A stretch of DNA of 64,000 bases from Colletes latitarsis (Eukaryota; Arthropoda; Insecta; Hymenoptera; Colletidae). Of this stretch, positions 1 through 10,645 are shown one piece after another; position 1 is the first letter of the stretch; each line of letters starts with the position of its first letter. The position numbers and the translations under genes are program-made. The stretch covers positions 4,464,001-4,528,000 of the forward strand of contig NW_027488368.1 in NCBI RefSeq assembly GCF_051014445.1. The letters are read 5' to 3'. The notes beneath the pieces were generated by a model, which was not told where the DNA came from, searched no databases, and worked only from the letters and a program-made list of their open reading frames with translations.

Positions 1-3000
1 CTGGGATTTGCCCTCATCAGGATCATACTCTCGCATTTTTCACATACTTGTTGAACAGATCCTTGGATTTTTCTGGATTGGATCACGTAGTAATGTGGTA
101 CCACACTGAAACAGATAATTAAACCCGTATACAACCAATATTTTTGAGGGTAACGCATGTTAGGTCTGGGTTAGGTCCAGGATTTGCCCTCATCTGGCTC
201 ATACTTTCGCATTTTTCGTATACTCGTTGGCCAGATCCTGGGCCTTTCCTGGTTTGGATCACGTGCTAATGTGGTACCACACTGAAACAGTCAATTAAAC
301 CTACTCTCGGTCAATATTTTAGAGGATAACGCATGTTAGGTCTGGGTTAGGTCTGGAAATTGCCTTCATCAGATTCATACTTTCGCATTCTTCACATACT
401 TGTTGAACAGATCCTGCGTTTTTTCTGGTTTGGATCACGTAGTAATGTGGTGCCACACGGAAAGAGTCGAATAAACCTGGTTTCGATTAATATTTTTGAG
501 GATAACGCATGTTAGGTCTAGGTTAGGCCTGGGATTAGCCCTCATCAGACTCATACTTTCGCGTTTTTCGCATACTTGTTGAACAGATCCTGGGTTATTT
601 CTGGTTTGGATCATGTAGTAACATGGTATCACACTGAAACAGTCGACTAAACCTGGTCTCGATCAATATTTTAGAGGATAACTCATGCTAGGTCTAGGTT
701 AGGTCTGGAATTTGCTCTCATCAGTCTCATACCTTCGCATTCTTCACATACTTTTTGAACAGATCCTGCGTTTTTTCTGGTTTGAGTCACGTAGTAATGT
801 GGTACCACACTGAAACAGACAATTAAACCCGTATACAACCAATATTTTTGAGGATAACGCATGTTAGGTCTAGGTTAGGCCTGGGATTAGCCCTCATCAG
901 ACTCATACTTTCGCATTTTTCGCATACTTGTGGAACAGATCCTGGGTTATTTCTGGTTTGGAGCGTGTAGTAACATGGTATCACACTGAAACAGTCGACT
1001 AAACCTGGTCTCGATCAATATTTTAGAGGAGAACTCATGCTAGGTCTAGGTTAGGCCTGGGATTTGCCCTCATCAGACACATACTTTCGCATTCTTCGCA
1101 TACTTGTGAACAGATCATGGGTTATTTGTGGTTTGGATCATGTAGTAACATGGTATCACACTGAAACAGTCGACTAAACCTGGTCTCGATCAATATTTTA
1201 GAGGATAACTCATGCTAGGTCTAGGTTAGGTCTGGAATTTGCTCTCATCAGTCTCATACCTTCGCATTCCTCACATACTTGTTGAACAGATCCTGGGTTA
1301 TTTCTGGTTTGGATGGTGTAGTAACATGGTATCACACTGAAACAGTCGACTAAACCTGGTCTCGATCAATATTTTAGAGGATAACGCATATTAGGTCTGG
1401 GTTAGTTCTGGAATTTGCTCTCATCAGTCTCATATCTTCGCATTCTTCACATACTTGTTGAACAGATCCCGGGCTTTTTCAGGTTAGGATCAGGTGGTAA
1501 TGTGGTACCACACTGAAACAGACCATGAAACCTGGTTTCGGTCAATATTTTAGAGGATAGCGCATGTCAGGTCTGGGTTAGGTCTAGGGTTTGCCCTCAT
1601 CTGGCTCATACTTTCGCATTCTTCACATACTTGTTGAACAGATCCTGGGTTTTTTCTGGTTTGGATCAGGTGGTAATGTGGTGCCACACCGAAACAGTTG
1701 AATAAACCTGGTTTCGATCTATATTTTAGGGGAAAACGCATGTTAGGACTAGGTTAGGTCTGGGATATGCTCTCATGAGGCTCGTACCTCCGTATATATC
1801 TCATACTTGATGGCCAGATTCTGGGCGTTTTCTGGTTTGGATCACGTAGTAATGTGGTGCCACACGGAACCAGTCGATTAAACCTGGTTTCGATCAATAT
1901 TTTTGAGGATAACACATGTTGGGTCTGGGTTAGGTCTGGAAATTGCTCTCATCAGTCTCATACCTTCGCATTCTTCACATACTTCTTGAACAGACACTGG
2001 GTATTTTCTGGTTTGAATCACATAGTAATGTGGTATCACACTGAAACAGTCCATGGAACCTGGTTTCGATCAATATTTTAGAGGATAACGCATGTTAGGT
2101 CTAGGTTAGGCCTCGGATTTGCCCTCATCTGGCTCATACTTTCGCATTCTTCACATACTTGTTGAACAGATCCTGGGTTTTTTCTGGTTTGGATCACGTA
2201 GAAATGTGGTACCACACTGCAACAGTCGATTTACTCTGGCCACGATCATCAGCTTAGAGGATCATGCCGGTTAGGACTCGGTTAGGTGTGGGATTTGCCC
2301 CCATCAGGGTCATACTTTCGCATATTTCTCATACTTGTTAGTCAGATACGATGCTTTTTCTGGATTGGATCACATAGTAATGTAGTACCACACTAATACA
2401 GTCAATTATACCTGGCCTCGATCAATATTTTAGAGAATAACGCATGTTACGTCTGGGTTAGATCCAGGATTTGCCCGCATCAGGCTCATGCTTTCGTATA
2501 TTTCAAATACTAGTTGGCCAGATCCTGGGCTTTTTCTGGTTTCGATCACGTAGTAATGTGGTACCACACTGAAACAGTCGATTAAACTTGATTTCGATCA
2601 ATATTTTAGATGATAACGCATGTTAGGTCTGGGTTAGGTCTAGGATTTGCCCTCATCTGGCTCATACTTTCGCATTCTTCACATACTTGTTGAACACATC
2701 CTGGGTTTTTTCTGGTATGGATCAGGTGGTATTGTGGTACCACACCGAAACAGTTGACTAAACCTGGTTTCGATCTATATTATAGAGGAAAACGCATGTT
2801 AGGTCTAGGTTAGTTCTGGGATATGCTCTCATCAGGCTCGTACCTCCGCATATATGTCATACTTGATGGCCAGATTCTGGGCTTTTTCTGGTTTGGATCA
2901 CGTAGTAATGTGGTGCCACACGGAACCAGTCGATTAAACCTGGGTTCGATCAATATTTTTGAGGATAACACATGTTGGGTCTGGGTTAGGTCTGGAAATT

Positions 3001-5729
3001 GCTCTCATCAGTCTCATACCTTCGCATTCTTCACATACTTCTTGAGCAGATACTGGGTATTTTCTGGTTTGAATCACATAGTAATGTGGTATCACACTGA
3101 AACAGTCCATGGAACCTGGTTTCGATCAATATTTTAGAGGATAACGCATGTTAGGTCTAGGTTAGGCCTCGGATTTGCCCTCTTCTGGCTCATACTTTCG
3201 CATTCTTCACATACTTGTTGAACAGATCCTGGGTTTTTTCTGGTTTGGATCAGGTGGTAATGTGGTGCCACACCGAAACAGTCGATTAAACCTGGTTTCG
3301 ATCAATATTTTAGAGGATAACGCATGTTATGTCTGGGCTAGGTCTAGGATTTGCCCTCATCAGGCTCGTACTTTCACATATTTCTCATACTTGTTGGCTA
3401 GATTTTGGGCTTTTTCTGGTTTGGATCACGTAGTAATGTGGGGCCACACGGAAACAGTCGATTAAACCTGGTTTCGATCAATATTTTTGAGGATAGCGCA
3501 TGTTAGGTCTGGGTTAGGTCTATGATTTGCACACATGAGGCTCATACATTCGCATTTTTCGCATACTTGTTGAACAGATCCTGGGTTATTTCTGGTTTGG
3601 ATCATGTAGTAACGTGGTATCACACTGAAACAGTCGACTAAACCTGGTCTCGATCAATATTTTAGAGGATAACTCATGCTAGGTCTAGGTTAGGTCTGGA
3701 ATTTGCTCTCATCAGTCTCATACCTTCGCATTCTTCACACACTTGTTAGCCAGATCCTTTGCTTTTTCTGGATTGGGTCACACAGTAATGTGGTACCACA
3801 CTGAAACGGTCGATTAAACCTGGTTTCGATCAATATTTTAGATGATAATGCATGTTAGGTCTGGTTTAGTTCTTGGATTTGCCCGCATCTGGCTCATACA
3901 TTCGCATTCTTCACGTACTTGTTGTACAGATCCTGCGTTTTTTCTGGTTTGGATCACGTAGTAATGTGGTGCCACACGGAAACAGTCGATTAAACCTGGT
4001 TTCGATCAATATTTTACAGGATAACGCATGTTAGGTCTGGGTTAGGTCTATGATTTGCCCTCATGAGGTTCATACTTTCGCATTTTTCACATACTTGTTG
4101 TACTGATCCTGTGTTTTTTCTAGATTGTATCACGTGGTAATGTGGTACCACACTGAAACAGTCCATGAAACCTAGTGTCGGTCAATATTTCAAAGGATAT
4201 CGCATGTTAGGTCTGGGTTAGGTCTGGGATTTACCCTCATGAGGCTCATACTTTCGCATATTTCTCATACATGTTGGCCTGATCCTGGGCTTTCTCTGTT
4301 TTGGATCACGTGGTAATGTGGTACCACACTGAAACAGTCCATCAAACCTGGTCTCGGTCAATATTTTAAAACGATATCGCATGTTAGGTCCGGGTTAGGT
4401 CTGGGATTTGCCCTCACGAGGCTCATACTTTCCCATATTTCTCATACTTGTTGGCCAGATCCTGGGCTTTTTCCGGTTTGGATCAGGTAGTAACGTGGTA
4501 CCACACTGATGCAGTCGATTAAACCTGGACACGATCAACATTTTAGAGGATAACGCCGGTTAGGACTCGGTTAGGTGTGGGATTTGCCCTCATCAGGCTC
4601 ATACTTTCCCATATTTCTCATACTTGTTAGCCAGATCCTGTGCTTTTTCTTGATTGGATCACGCAGTAATGTAGTACCACACTGAAACAGTCAATTTTAC
4701 CTGGTCTCGATGAATATTTTAGAGCATAACGCATGTTAGGTCTGGGTTAGGTCTAGAATTTGCCCTCATCTGGCTCATACTTTCGCATATTTCTCATACT
4801 TGTTGGCCTGATCCTTGCCTTTTTCTGGTTTGGATCACGTAGTAATGTGGTACCACACTGAAACAGTCGACTAATCCTGGTCTCGATATATATTTTAGAG
4901 GATAACTCATGCTAGGTCTAGGTTAGGCGTGGGATTTGCCCTCATCAGACTCATACTTTCGCATTCATCACATACTTGTTTTACAGATCCTGGGTTTTTT
5001 CTGGTTTGAATCACGTGGTAATGTGGTACCACACTGAAACAGTCCATGAAACCTAGTCTCGGTCAAAATTTTAAAGGATATCGCATGTTAGGTCTGGGTT
5101 GGGTCTGGGATTTACCCTCACGAGGCTCATACTTTCGCATATTTCTCATACATGTTGGCCTGATCCTGGGCTTTTTCTGTTTTTGATCACGTGGTAATGT
5201 GGTACCACATTGAAACAGTCCATGAAACCTGGTTTCGATCAATATTTTAGAGGATAACGCATGTTAGGTCTAGGTTAGGTCTAGGATTTGCCCTCATCTG
5301 GCTCATACTTTCGCATATTTCTCATACTTGTTGGCCTGATCCTTGCCCTTTTCTGGTTTGGATCACGTAGTAATGTGGTACCACACTGAAGCAGTCGACT
5401 AAACCTGGTCTCGATCAATATTTTAGAGGATAACTCATGCTAGGTCTAGGTTAGGTCTGGAATTTGCTCTCATCAGTCTCATACCTTCGCATTCTTCACA
5501 TACTTGTTGAACAGGCCCTGCGTTTTTTCTGGTTTGAATCACGTAGTAATGTGGTATCACACTGAAACAGTCCATGAAACCTGGTTTCGATCAATATTTT
5601 AGAGGATAACGCATGTTAGGTCTAGGTTAGGCCTGGGATTAGCCGTCATCAGACTCATACTTTCGCATTTTTCGCATACTTGTTGAACAGATCCTGGGTT
5701 ATTTCTGGTTTGAATCAGGTAGTAATGTC
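1..5729. repeat. 176-bp satellite array, type A monomers (left arm)
   Basis: About 32 tandem monomers. The phrase GATAACGCAT recurs at 325 and 501, exactly 176 bp apart, and the same spacing holds through the arm. Type A is recognised by GATAACGCATGTTAGG, by TTCGATCAATATT or CTCGATCAATATT, and often by TTGTTGAACAGATCCTGG. Each monomer contains TCGCAT-T-rich-TCGCATAC, a TTTTTCTGGTTTGGATCACGTAG block and the palindromic centre GTGGTACCAC. Neighbouring monomers differ at many positions, more than in the right part of the window. Short open frames run through the array because it contains few stops; they show no protein-family features and are not called. No gene is seen here. Confidence 0.96.
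1557..3271. repeat. Six-monomer (1,056-bp) higher-order duplication in type A satellite
   Basis: The segment from about 1557 to 2215 is repeated at about 2613 to 3271 with an offset of exactly 1,056 bp, which is 6 x 176. Shared rare variants mark the pair: ATATGCTCTCAT, CTCGTACCTCCG followed by CATACTTGATGGCCAGATTCTGGGC, a GTGGTGCCACACGGAACCAG palindrome-loss variant (1855 and 2911), and a monomer with CACATAGTAATGTGGTATCAC and CAGTCCATGGAACC. Several point differences separate the copies, so the duplication is not very recent. The end points are approximate. Confidence 0.8.
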
Positions 5730-5733
5730 GTAC
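5730..5733. other. Target-site duplication, left copy (GTAC)
   Basis: GTAC lies directly before the TGT that opens the 5' LTR and is repeated directly after the ACA that closes the 3' LTR (12950-12953). In intact monomers the same four bases are the centre of TGTGGTACCACA. A 4-bp duplication is normal for gypsy-type errantiviruses and supports a single intact insertion. Confidence 0.95.
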
Positions 5734-5894
5734 TGTCATGCCGTAGGCCCCCATTGAAGATAAGTATTACTCATAGCGATAAGGTTAGTCATAAGCGATA
5801 CACCAAGAAGATGACGAACTTGTTGACTCCTTTAAGGGTAAAAACAAATGCGTCATACGCCCAGATCTAACCCGGCTGTACTCAAACCAAAGAT

Positions 5895-5901
5895 TATAAA
5901 A
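5895..5901 (+). promoter_or_regulatory. TATA box of the 5' LTR
   Basis: TATAAAA in the middle of the LTR, identical in the 3' LTR at 12748-12754. It lies upstream of the AATAAA, as expected for a U3 promoter. The transcription start should be about 25-30 bases downstream (around 5925-5930). A TCAGT arthropod-initiator-like word also occurs at 5966-5970, too far for this TATA box. The exact start is not resolved. Confidence 0.6.
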
Positions 5902-5975
5902 GCGTACCGCTCCTGGCCCTCGGGGCTCATTTTGACGTTTGATTTTGTAAGAAGTGCATCAATGTTCAGTCTCCG

Positions 5976-5981
5976 AATAAA
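5976..5981 (+). promoter_or_regulatory. Polyadenylation signal in LTR (AATAAA), 5' copy
   Basis: AATAAA about 75 bases after the TATA box. The same hexamer at 12829-12834 in the 3' LTR would be the working copy for the element's RNA. Both copies are intact. Confidence 0.55.
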
Positions 5982-6111
5982 CCTTAGAGTATATCCTGAT
6001 ATCTTTGTCCGAGTGCTTGAACCTTTCCCAAACAAAATCAACCTAATATTGTGACGCCGCAACTATTTGGACGAGTCTGCAGCTTACGGCATAACAATAA
6101 GGACAATTTTA

Positions 6112-6129
6112 TGGTGGCAGCGGTGGGAT
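6112..6129 (+). promoter_or_regulatory. Primer binding site, tRNA-Leu type
   Basis: TGGTGGCAGCGGTGGGAT is the reverse complement of a mature tRNA 3' end reading ATCCCACCGCTGCCACCA. That end, with CCA added, matches the eukaryotic tRNA-Leu (AAG/TAG) acceptor and T-arm as I recall it. The site starts 15 bases after the LTR end, a longer gap than in many retroelements. The leucine assignment rests on memory of tRNA sequence, not a search. Confidence 0.8.
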
Positions 6130-6181
6130 AAGCCAGCAGAAGACGACAAAGGGACGAGCTCCACTCTAAGCTTTCGAGACT

Positions 6182-6202
6182 ATGAAGATAATTCTTGGGT
6201 AA
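6182..6202 (+). CDS. Leader uORF; its first 17 bases are the probable env exon 1
   Basis: ATG at 6182 opens a six-codon frame ending in TAA at 6200-6202. A strong splice donor, GG followed by GTAAGT, cuts it after base 6198, leaving 17 coding bases (five codons plus two bases). In unspliced RNA this is a tiny uORF just ahead of gag. In spliced RNA it would supply the start codon of env. Errantiviruses are known to express env from a spliced subgenomic RNA. The splice itself is inferred from sequence. Confidence 0.7.
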   Translation: MKIILG

Positions 6203-6204
6203 GT
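6199..6204 (+). promoter_or_regulatory. 5' splice donor for env mRNA (GTAAGT)
   Basis: A consensus-like donor with GG before it, 17 bases after the uORF ATG. It leaves phase 2 (two bases of a codon), which matches the single base needed from the acceptor side at 10646. Confidence 0.7.
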
Positions 6205-6214
6205 TGATCAATTT

Positions 6215-7501
6215 ATGCTATTTTCGACTTACCGTGAGCCCAAGAACGTAATTGAAACCGATTCATCAAGCGAAAACAGTATCATGAATACTAACGCGAG
6301 TTTTAATATAAACCCGGAAGACCTCGCCGCGGCTGGTTCTTCGAGGGAACTATTAGATTCAAATTCTATTCAGCAACAGATAGATATGCTAACGAAGAAC
6401 TGTAACGCAATGATGGAACAAATCAGAGCACTCAAACTACAGAAAGACGGTATAATTCGTAAAATCACCGACGATGATTCTTCCGGTAATCAACGAAGCG
6501 GTAGCGAAATAAACACGCCACTTCGAACGCGAACATTAGTCCAGTATTCTAAGGACACAAAGGTAGCTTTGGAAATGATTGGAGAATTCGACGGATTTAA
6601 TAGACCGGTTGAAAAATTCATATTAGAAGTCAGGGAAATGAAACAAATGGTACCGGATCAAGTCATTTATCTTAACATGCTACGCGCGCAGAAACTCAAA
6701 GGAGACGCTAAACAACTAATAGATCAGCAAGACATCAGTGATATTGACGACTTAATAGACGTGTTGAAAACAGAATACGGACTGTCGAAATCGTATCACC
6801 TACTACAACAGGAACGCACAGTTTTAACACAAGGAAGACGCGACGTTAGAGAATTTACACGTCGTTTCAATCTGCTAAACCGCGACATACAACGAGCTAT
6901 TAATCAAATGCCAGATCTCTCGCCTCGAGAAAAACGCGCAGCACTAGTGGTAAAAGAAAAGAATGCGATAGATCTTTACATACAAAACCTAAACGACACT
7001 TTAACGAAAGACGTACAGTATATGCGTCCAATGACACTGCGAGAAGCACAGCAAATTGCTTACGAAGCTCAAAGACGAAACGAATTACGCGAAAGAGCTA
7101 GAAGTGCCGTCCAACGCGCGCAATACCCGTCGCGATCAAATAGGAGCTACCGGCTGGACGATATACCACCTCGTGTCGAAAAGCAACCCTCTCGCGAGAC
7201 TCGCCGATATCGAGAACAACCAAGATTCGCGCCGAGGCCAGACAGGGACAGAAATTTCCAACCAACGTGCTTTAAGTGTCAGAAAGTAGGTCATTATTCA
7301 CGCGATTGCCCTAAGAACCAAAATTTTTGCGAAGTGAACAAATCCGACCGACCACCGGGAATAAAGTACTTACAATCGGACGAGACAGGAGTAATGGAAG
7401 AGGAGAGCGACCGCGAGTTAGCTGCAAGAATAAAATATCCATCGGAGTCAGATTGGGAGGAAGCCGAGGCACCTTCCTTATCGATACCGGAGCAGGAATA
7501 A
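6215..7501 (+). CDS. gag: Gag polyprotein
   Basis: The 428-residue structural protein of the element forms the intracellular capsid and binds the genomic RNA. Residues about 52-86 look like a coiled coil. Residues about 110-270 are a basic, helical capsid-like region. Residues 300-345 are rich in Arg, Ser and Pro. A single CCHC zinc knuckle follows, with C352, C355, H360 and C365 (7268-7309). The start at 6215 has a weak context (TTTATGC); an in-frame Met at residue 24 (6284) is an alternative start. The last 58 codons overlap pol in the -1 frame. The length is normal for Gypsy-type Gag and the frame is uninterrupted. Little primary-sequence conservation is expected outside the knuckle, so the call leans on the knuckle and position. 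Confidence 0.92.
   Translation: MLFSTYREPKNVIETDSSSENSIMNTNASFNINPEDLAAAGSSRELLDSNSIQQQIDMLTKNCNAMMEQIRALKLQKDGIIRKITDDDSSGNQRSGSEINTPLRTRTLVQYSKDTKVALEMIGEFDGFNRPVEKFILEVREMKQMVPDQVIYLNMLRAQKLKGDAKQLIDQQDISDIDDLIDVLKTEYGLSKSYHLLQQERTVLTQGRRDVREFTRRFNLLNRDIQRAINQMPDLSPREKRAALVVKEKNAIDLYIQNLNDTLTKDVQYMRPMTLREAQQIAYEAQRRNELRERARSAVQRAQYPSRSNRSYRLDDIPPRVEKQPSRETRRYREQPRFAPRPDRDRNFQPTCFKCQKVGHYSRDCPKNQNFCEVNKSDRPPGIKYLQSDETGVMEEESDRELAARIKYPSESDWEEAEAPSLSIPEQE
7321..7327 (+). promoter_or_regulatory. -1 ribosomal frameshift site (AAATTTT) for Gag-Pol
   Basis: In the gag frame this reads A AAT TTT, the canonical X XXY YYZ slippery heptamer. It lies 11 bases after the last zinc-knuckle Cys codon. 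Slipping back one base places the ribosome in the pol frame, whose last upstream stop is at 7312-7314. The site is therefore inside the gag/pol overlap, just past the only point where it could start working. No clear downstream stem or pseudoknot was worked out. Confidence 0.75.
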
Positions 7502-10398
7502 ATTTAATTAAGCGTACCCCAGCTAGAAATTTATCAACGCGACCTGGTATTAATACATTTTACGGAATAGATAATATGGAAACCCAGACTACGCGAGAAG
7601 CCAAATTAACTATTGGCGAAAAATCACATGTGTTAGCTATCGTAGATGATTCATTTCCTATAGAAGAAGATGGGCTCTTAGGAATGCCCTTCCTGTCTTC
7701 CGAGGAAGCAGGGATCGACATCAAAAATAAAACAATAAAGTTAACCAATACATTGAAGCGCGTTTTGCACTTACAAAGTATCAAACGGCCCGGACGAATC
7801 GAGCTGTTAGATAGTCAGACGCGACTAGATCATATAATGGATCCAAAGGTTCGTCAGCGAATAAGAAAAATTGTATTGGATCATGCAGAAATATTTTGTT
7901 TACCCGACGATCCTCTACCTAAAACGAGTTTAGTAGAGCACGCGATACCCACGACGGACGATATACCAGTCCACACGAAGCAGTTCAGGTATCCTCCAGG
8001 ACACTTAGATGTTATTAAAGAACAAGTAAAAGATATGAAAGAAAAAGGGATTATCGTAGATTCCGACTCTCCGTATAATTCCCCTCTTTGGGTGGTTCCA
8101 AAGAAAGTGGACGCCAGTGGAAAGAAGAAGTGGAGAGTCGTGATAGACTTTCGGCAATTGAACGAGAAGACGCCTCAGGATGCCTATCCGTTGCCGAACA
8201 TCGAAGAAGTCCTAGACCAGTTAGGAAGAGCGCGATGGTTCTGTGCTTTCGACCTGGCTAGCGGTTTTCACCAGATAGGAATGAAGACCAAGGATCAGAA
8301 GAAAACTGCATTCAGCACTCCGGCAGGGCACTACGAGTATACCCGCATGCCATTTGGGCTCAAGAATGCACCAGCGACGTTTCAACGGATGATGGATCAA
8401 GCCTTGAGGGGACTGACTGGCAACATCTGTTTCGTCTACCTAGATGACGTGATCGTGTTCGCGGCGGAACTCGAAGAATTATATAAACGTCTAAATACTC
8501 TTTTCGATCGATTTCGCGAAGTAGGGTTGAAACTTCAACCAGATAAATGCGAATACCTTAAACCCGAATTACAGTATTTGGGACATCTCATAACTGAGGA
8601 AGGAGTAAAGCCTAATCCCGAAAAGATTAGGGCAGTAAAAGAATTTCCAAGACCAAAAGACCGTAAGAATATCAAACAATTTTTAGGATTAGCGGGTTAT
8701 TATCGACGCTTCATACCAGGATTTTCAAAGATCGCAAAACCATTAAACACACTTCTGAGGAAGGACGCAAAGTTTGAATGGGGCACGCGACAACAAGAGG
8801 CGTTTGATATTCTCAAGAAGGAACTCTGCGGAGATCGTGTTTTAGCGTACCCGGATTTCACCAAGGAATTTATTTTAGCCACCGACGCTTCGGGAGAAGC
8901 TATTGGAGGAATACTGGCTCAGAAGGGCTCCGACGGAAAGGAAAGACCTGTTAGCTTTGCCAGCAGGACACTTAACAAAGGAGAAATCAATTATTCAACA
9001 ACCGACAAAGAATCATTAGCAGTTGTTTGGGCTGTAAAGCATTTCCGACCCTATCTGTATGGTCGAAATTTCAAAATTATTACTGATCATCAACCATTGA
9101 GGTGGCTGCCAACGCTAAAGAATCCAACGGGAATCAAGGCGCGATGGAAGATCACGCTAGAACAGTACAATTACGAAATTATTTATAAAAAGGGATGTTT
9201 AAATACAAATGCAGATGCTTTATCGCGCAATCCAGTTTTATATTCCGATCACTATAAATCGCGTTGGATAAAAAGTATAAGAATTTGTGAAATCGCACCT
9301 CAGGATGCGACAATTGTTCGCTTTGAAGACGGGGAAGCTAGACTAGACTTAACCGATACTGAAATTGTAATTTACCGGAAGGATTTTGATTTATCTGAAA
9401 TTTGCGAAGAACTTCTAACATTACTAATCTCGGAGCCGATCGCTTCTATAGCTATTAATATGTACGACTTGATAGGATATTGCAATTGCACGGAACAGGA
9501 TATTAAAAAGATATTTTTGCGTGTATTTCAAGAAATTCGACGAAATAACGTCGTTAATTTAATACAAAATGCCTTAAACGAACCTGAGAATGACGAAGAG
9601 AAACAACGCATACTGAGTAATTCACACGGTAATATTCTGACGGGTCATTTAGGTATTAAGAATACAATTACAAAAATCTTGAAGAATTATGCATGGAAAG
9701 GACTCTATAAAGACGTGGCAAATTTTATTAAACAATGCCCAAATTGTCAACAGGGCAAAATAGAGAGAAGACCGACAAAAATGCCGCTGTGTATAACAGA
9801 CACGCCGCGACGTTTTAATGATAAAATCGCGATAGATATAGTAGGGCCTTTTAATGAAAGTTCGATGGGTCAAAGATATGTGTTAACTATCCAAGACCAA
9901 TTAAGTAAATTCATAGAAGCTGTAGCCTTAACAAATCAACGGAGCGAAACAATCGCTACAGCACTCATGAACACCTGGTTCTTACGTTACGGCGTACCAA
10001 AGACAATTTTGACAGACCTAGGACAGAACTTTACCAGTAATTTAATGCAGGACTTTGCAAAATTATTTAATATAAATTTACAACACACAACCGCTTTTCA
10101 CCCAGAGTCTAATGGATCATTAGAGAGAGCGCATGCCACACTTAAGGAATTTATTCGAACACAATTGATAATGGACGATAACAACGAAGACTGGCACAAT
10201 TATTTACAAGGAGCTGTATTCGCATGGAATACTGCACCACATCAAAATAAACTCGTACCGTATGAACTAGTTTTTGGACGAGACGCACCAATAGTCGATC
10301 AACTTTTAAACAATTCCACAGACGTAGACTATTCTGACTTATTGACTGCACACAAGACACACATACGTAAACTGACGTTACATGCCGAAGACGTACTA

Positions 10399-10401
10399 TA
10401 G
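10399..10401 (+). other. Premature TAG codon in pol
   Basis: The frame is open on both sides, and the protein after the stop is recognisable integrase C-terminus, so this is a nonsense mutation (or a sequence error) rather than the natural end of pol. Without readthrough the GPY/F module is lost. Confidence 0.88.
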
Positions 10402-10643
10402 GATATTAAAGCTAGAGTTAAGAAAGAATATGATAAGCATATTAAACCATTATCATTAGAAATAGGTGACTATGTATGGGTTAAAAATCAGGGTAGGGAC
10501 AGGCTACAAGGACTAACAAATCCTTGGGTAGGCCCATATAGAGTTATAGACATCAAAAATGTAAACGCACTAGTAGATGTTAAAGGAAAAATACAGAATA
10601 TTCATCTCAATAGATTAAAATACGCTAATATGAACTCTGTTAC

Positions 10644-10645
10644 AG
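10644..10645 (+). promoter_or_regulatory. 3' splice acceptor for env mRNA
   Basis: CTCTGTTACAG ends at 10645, just before the pol stop codon. The next single base completes a codon begun by the donor at 6198, after which the env frame is open for over 300 codons and starts with hydrophobic residues. The pyrimidine tract is short. Use of the site is inferred from phase and position. Confidence 0.65.

Larger units (their letters stand above)
5734..6096 (+). repeat. 5' long terminal repeat (363 bp)
   Basis: Runs from TGTCATGCCGTA to TACGGCATAACA and matches 12587-12949 at 356 of 363 positions by hand comparison. The ends follow the TG...CA rule inside an extended imperfect inverted repeat: 13 of the outer 15 bases pair. 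It holds a TATA-like box and an AATAAA signal. A 69-codon open frame on each strand of the LTR is shared by both LTRs; neither shows a protein family and both are taken as chance. Confidence 0.97.
6097..6214 (+). other. Leader between 5' LTR and gag
   Basis: Begins with a 15-base A/T-rich spacer before the primer binding site, then GCCAGCAGAAGACGAC and a purine-rich stretch likely to include packaging signals. Near its end lies a six-codon upstream frame (6182-6202) that holds the env splice donor. The gag ATG follows 13 bases after the uORF stop codon begins. Confidence 0.7.

Noticed and set aside
5848..6062. Open frames of 68-69 codons on both strands within the LTR (also at 12701-12915)
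   Set aside because: They are duplicated simply because the LTR is duplicated, overlap the AATAAA region and show no known motif.
7490..7510. Alternative frameshift site at the end of gag (AATAAATTTAATTAAG)
   Set aside because: It lies at or beyond the gag stop codon and inside the protease active-site region, so slippage there would be too late to make a whole protease.
10399..10401. Natural end of pol at this TAG
   Set aside because: The same frame continues for 82 codons with the GPY/F module and ends at TAA 10648, next to the env acceptor as expected.
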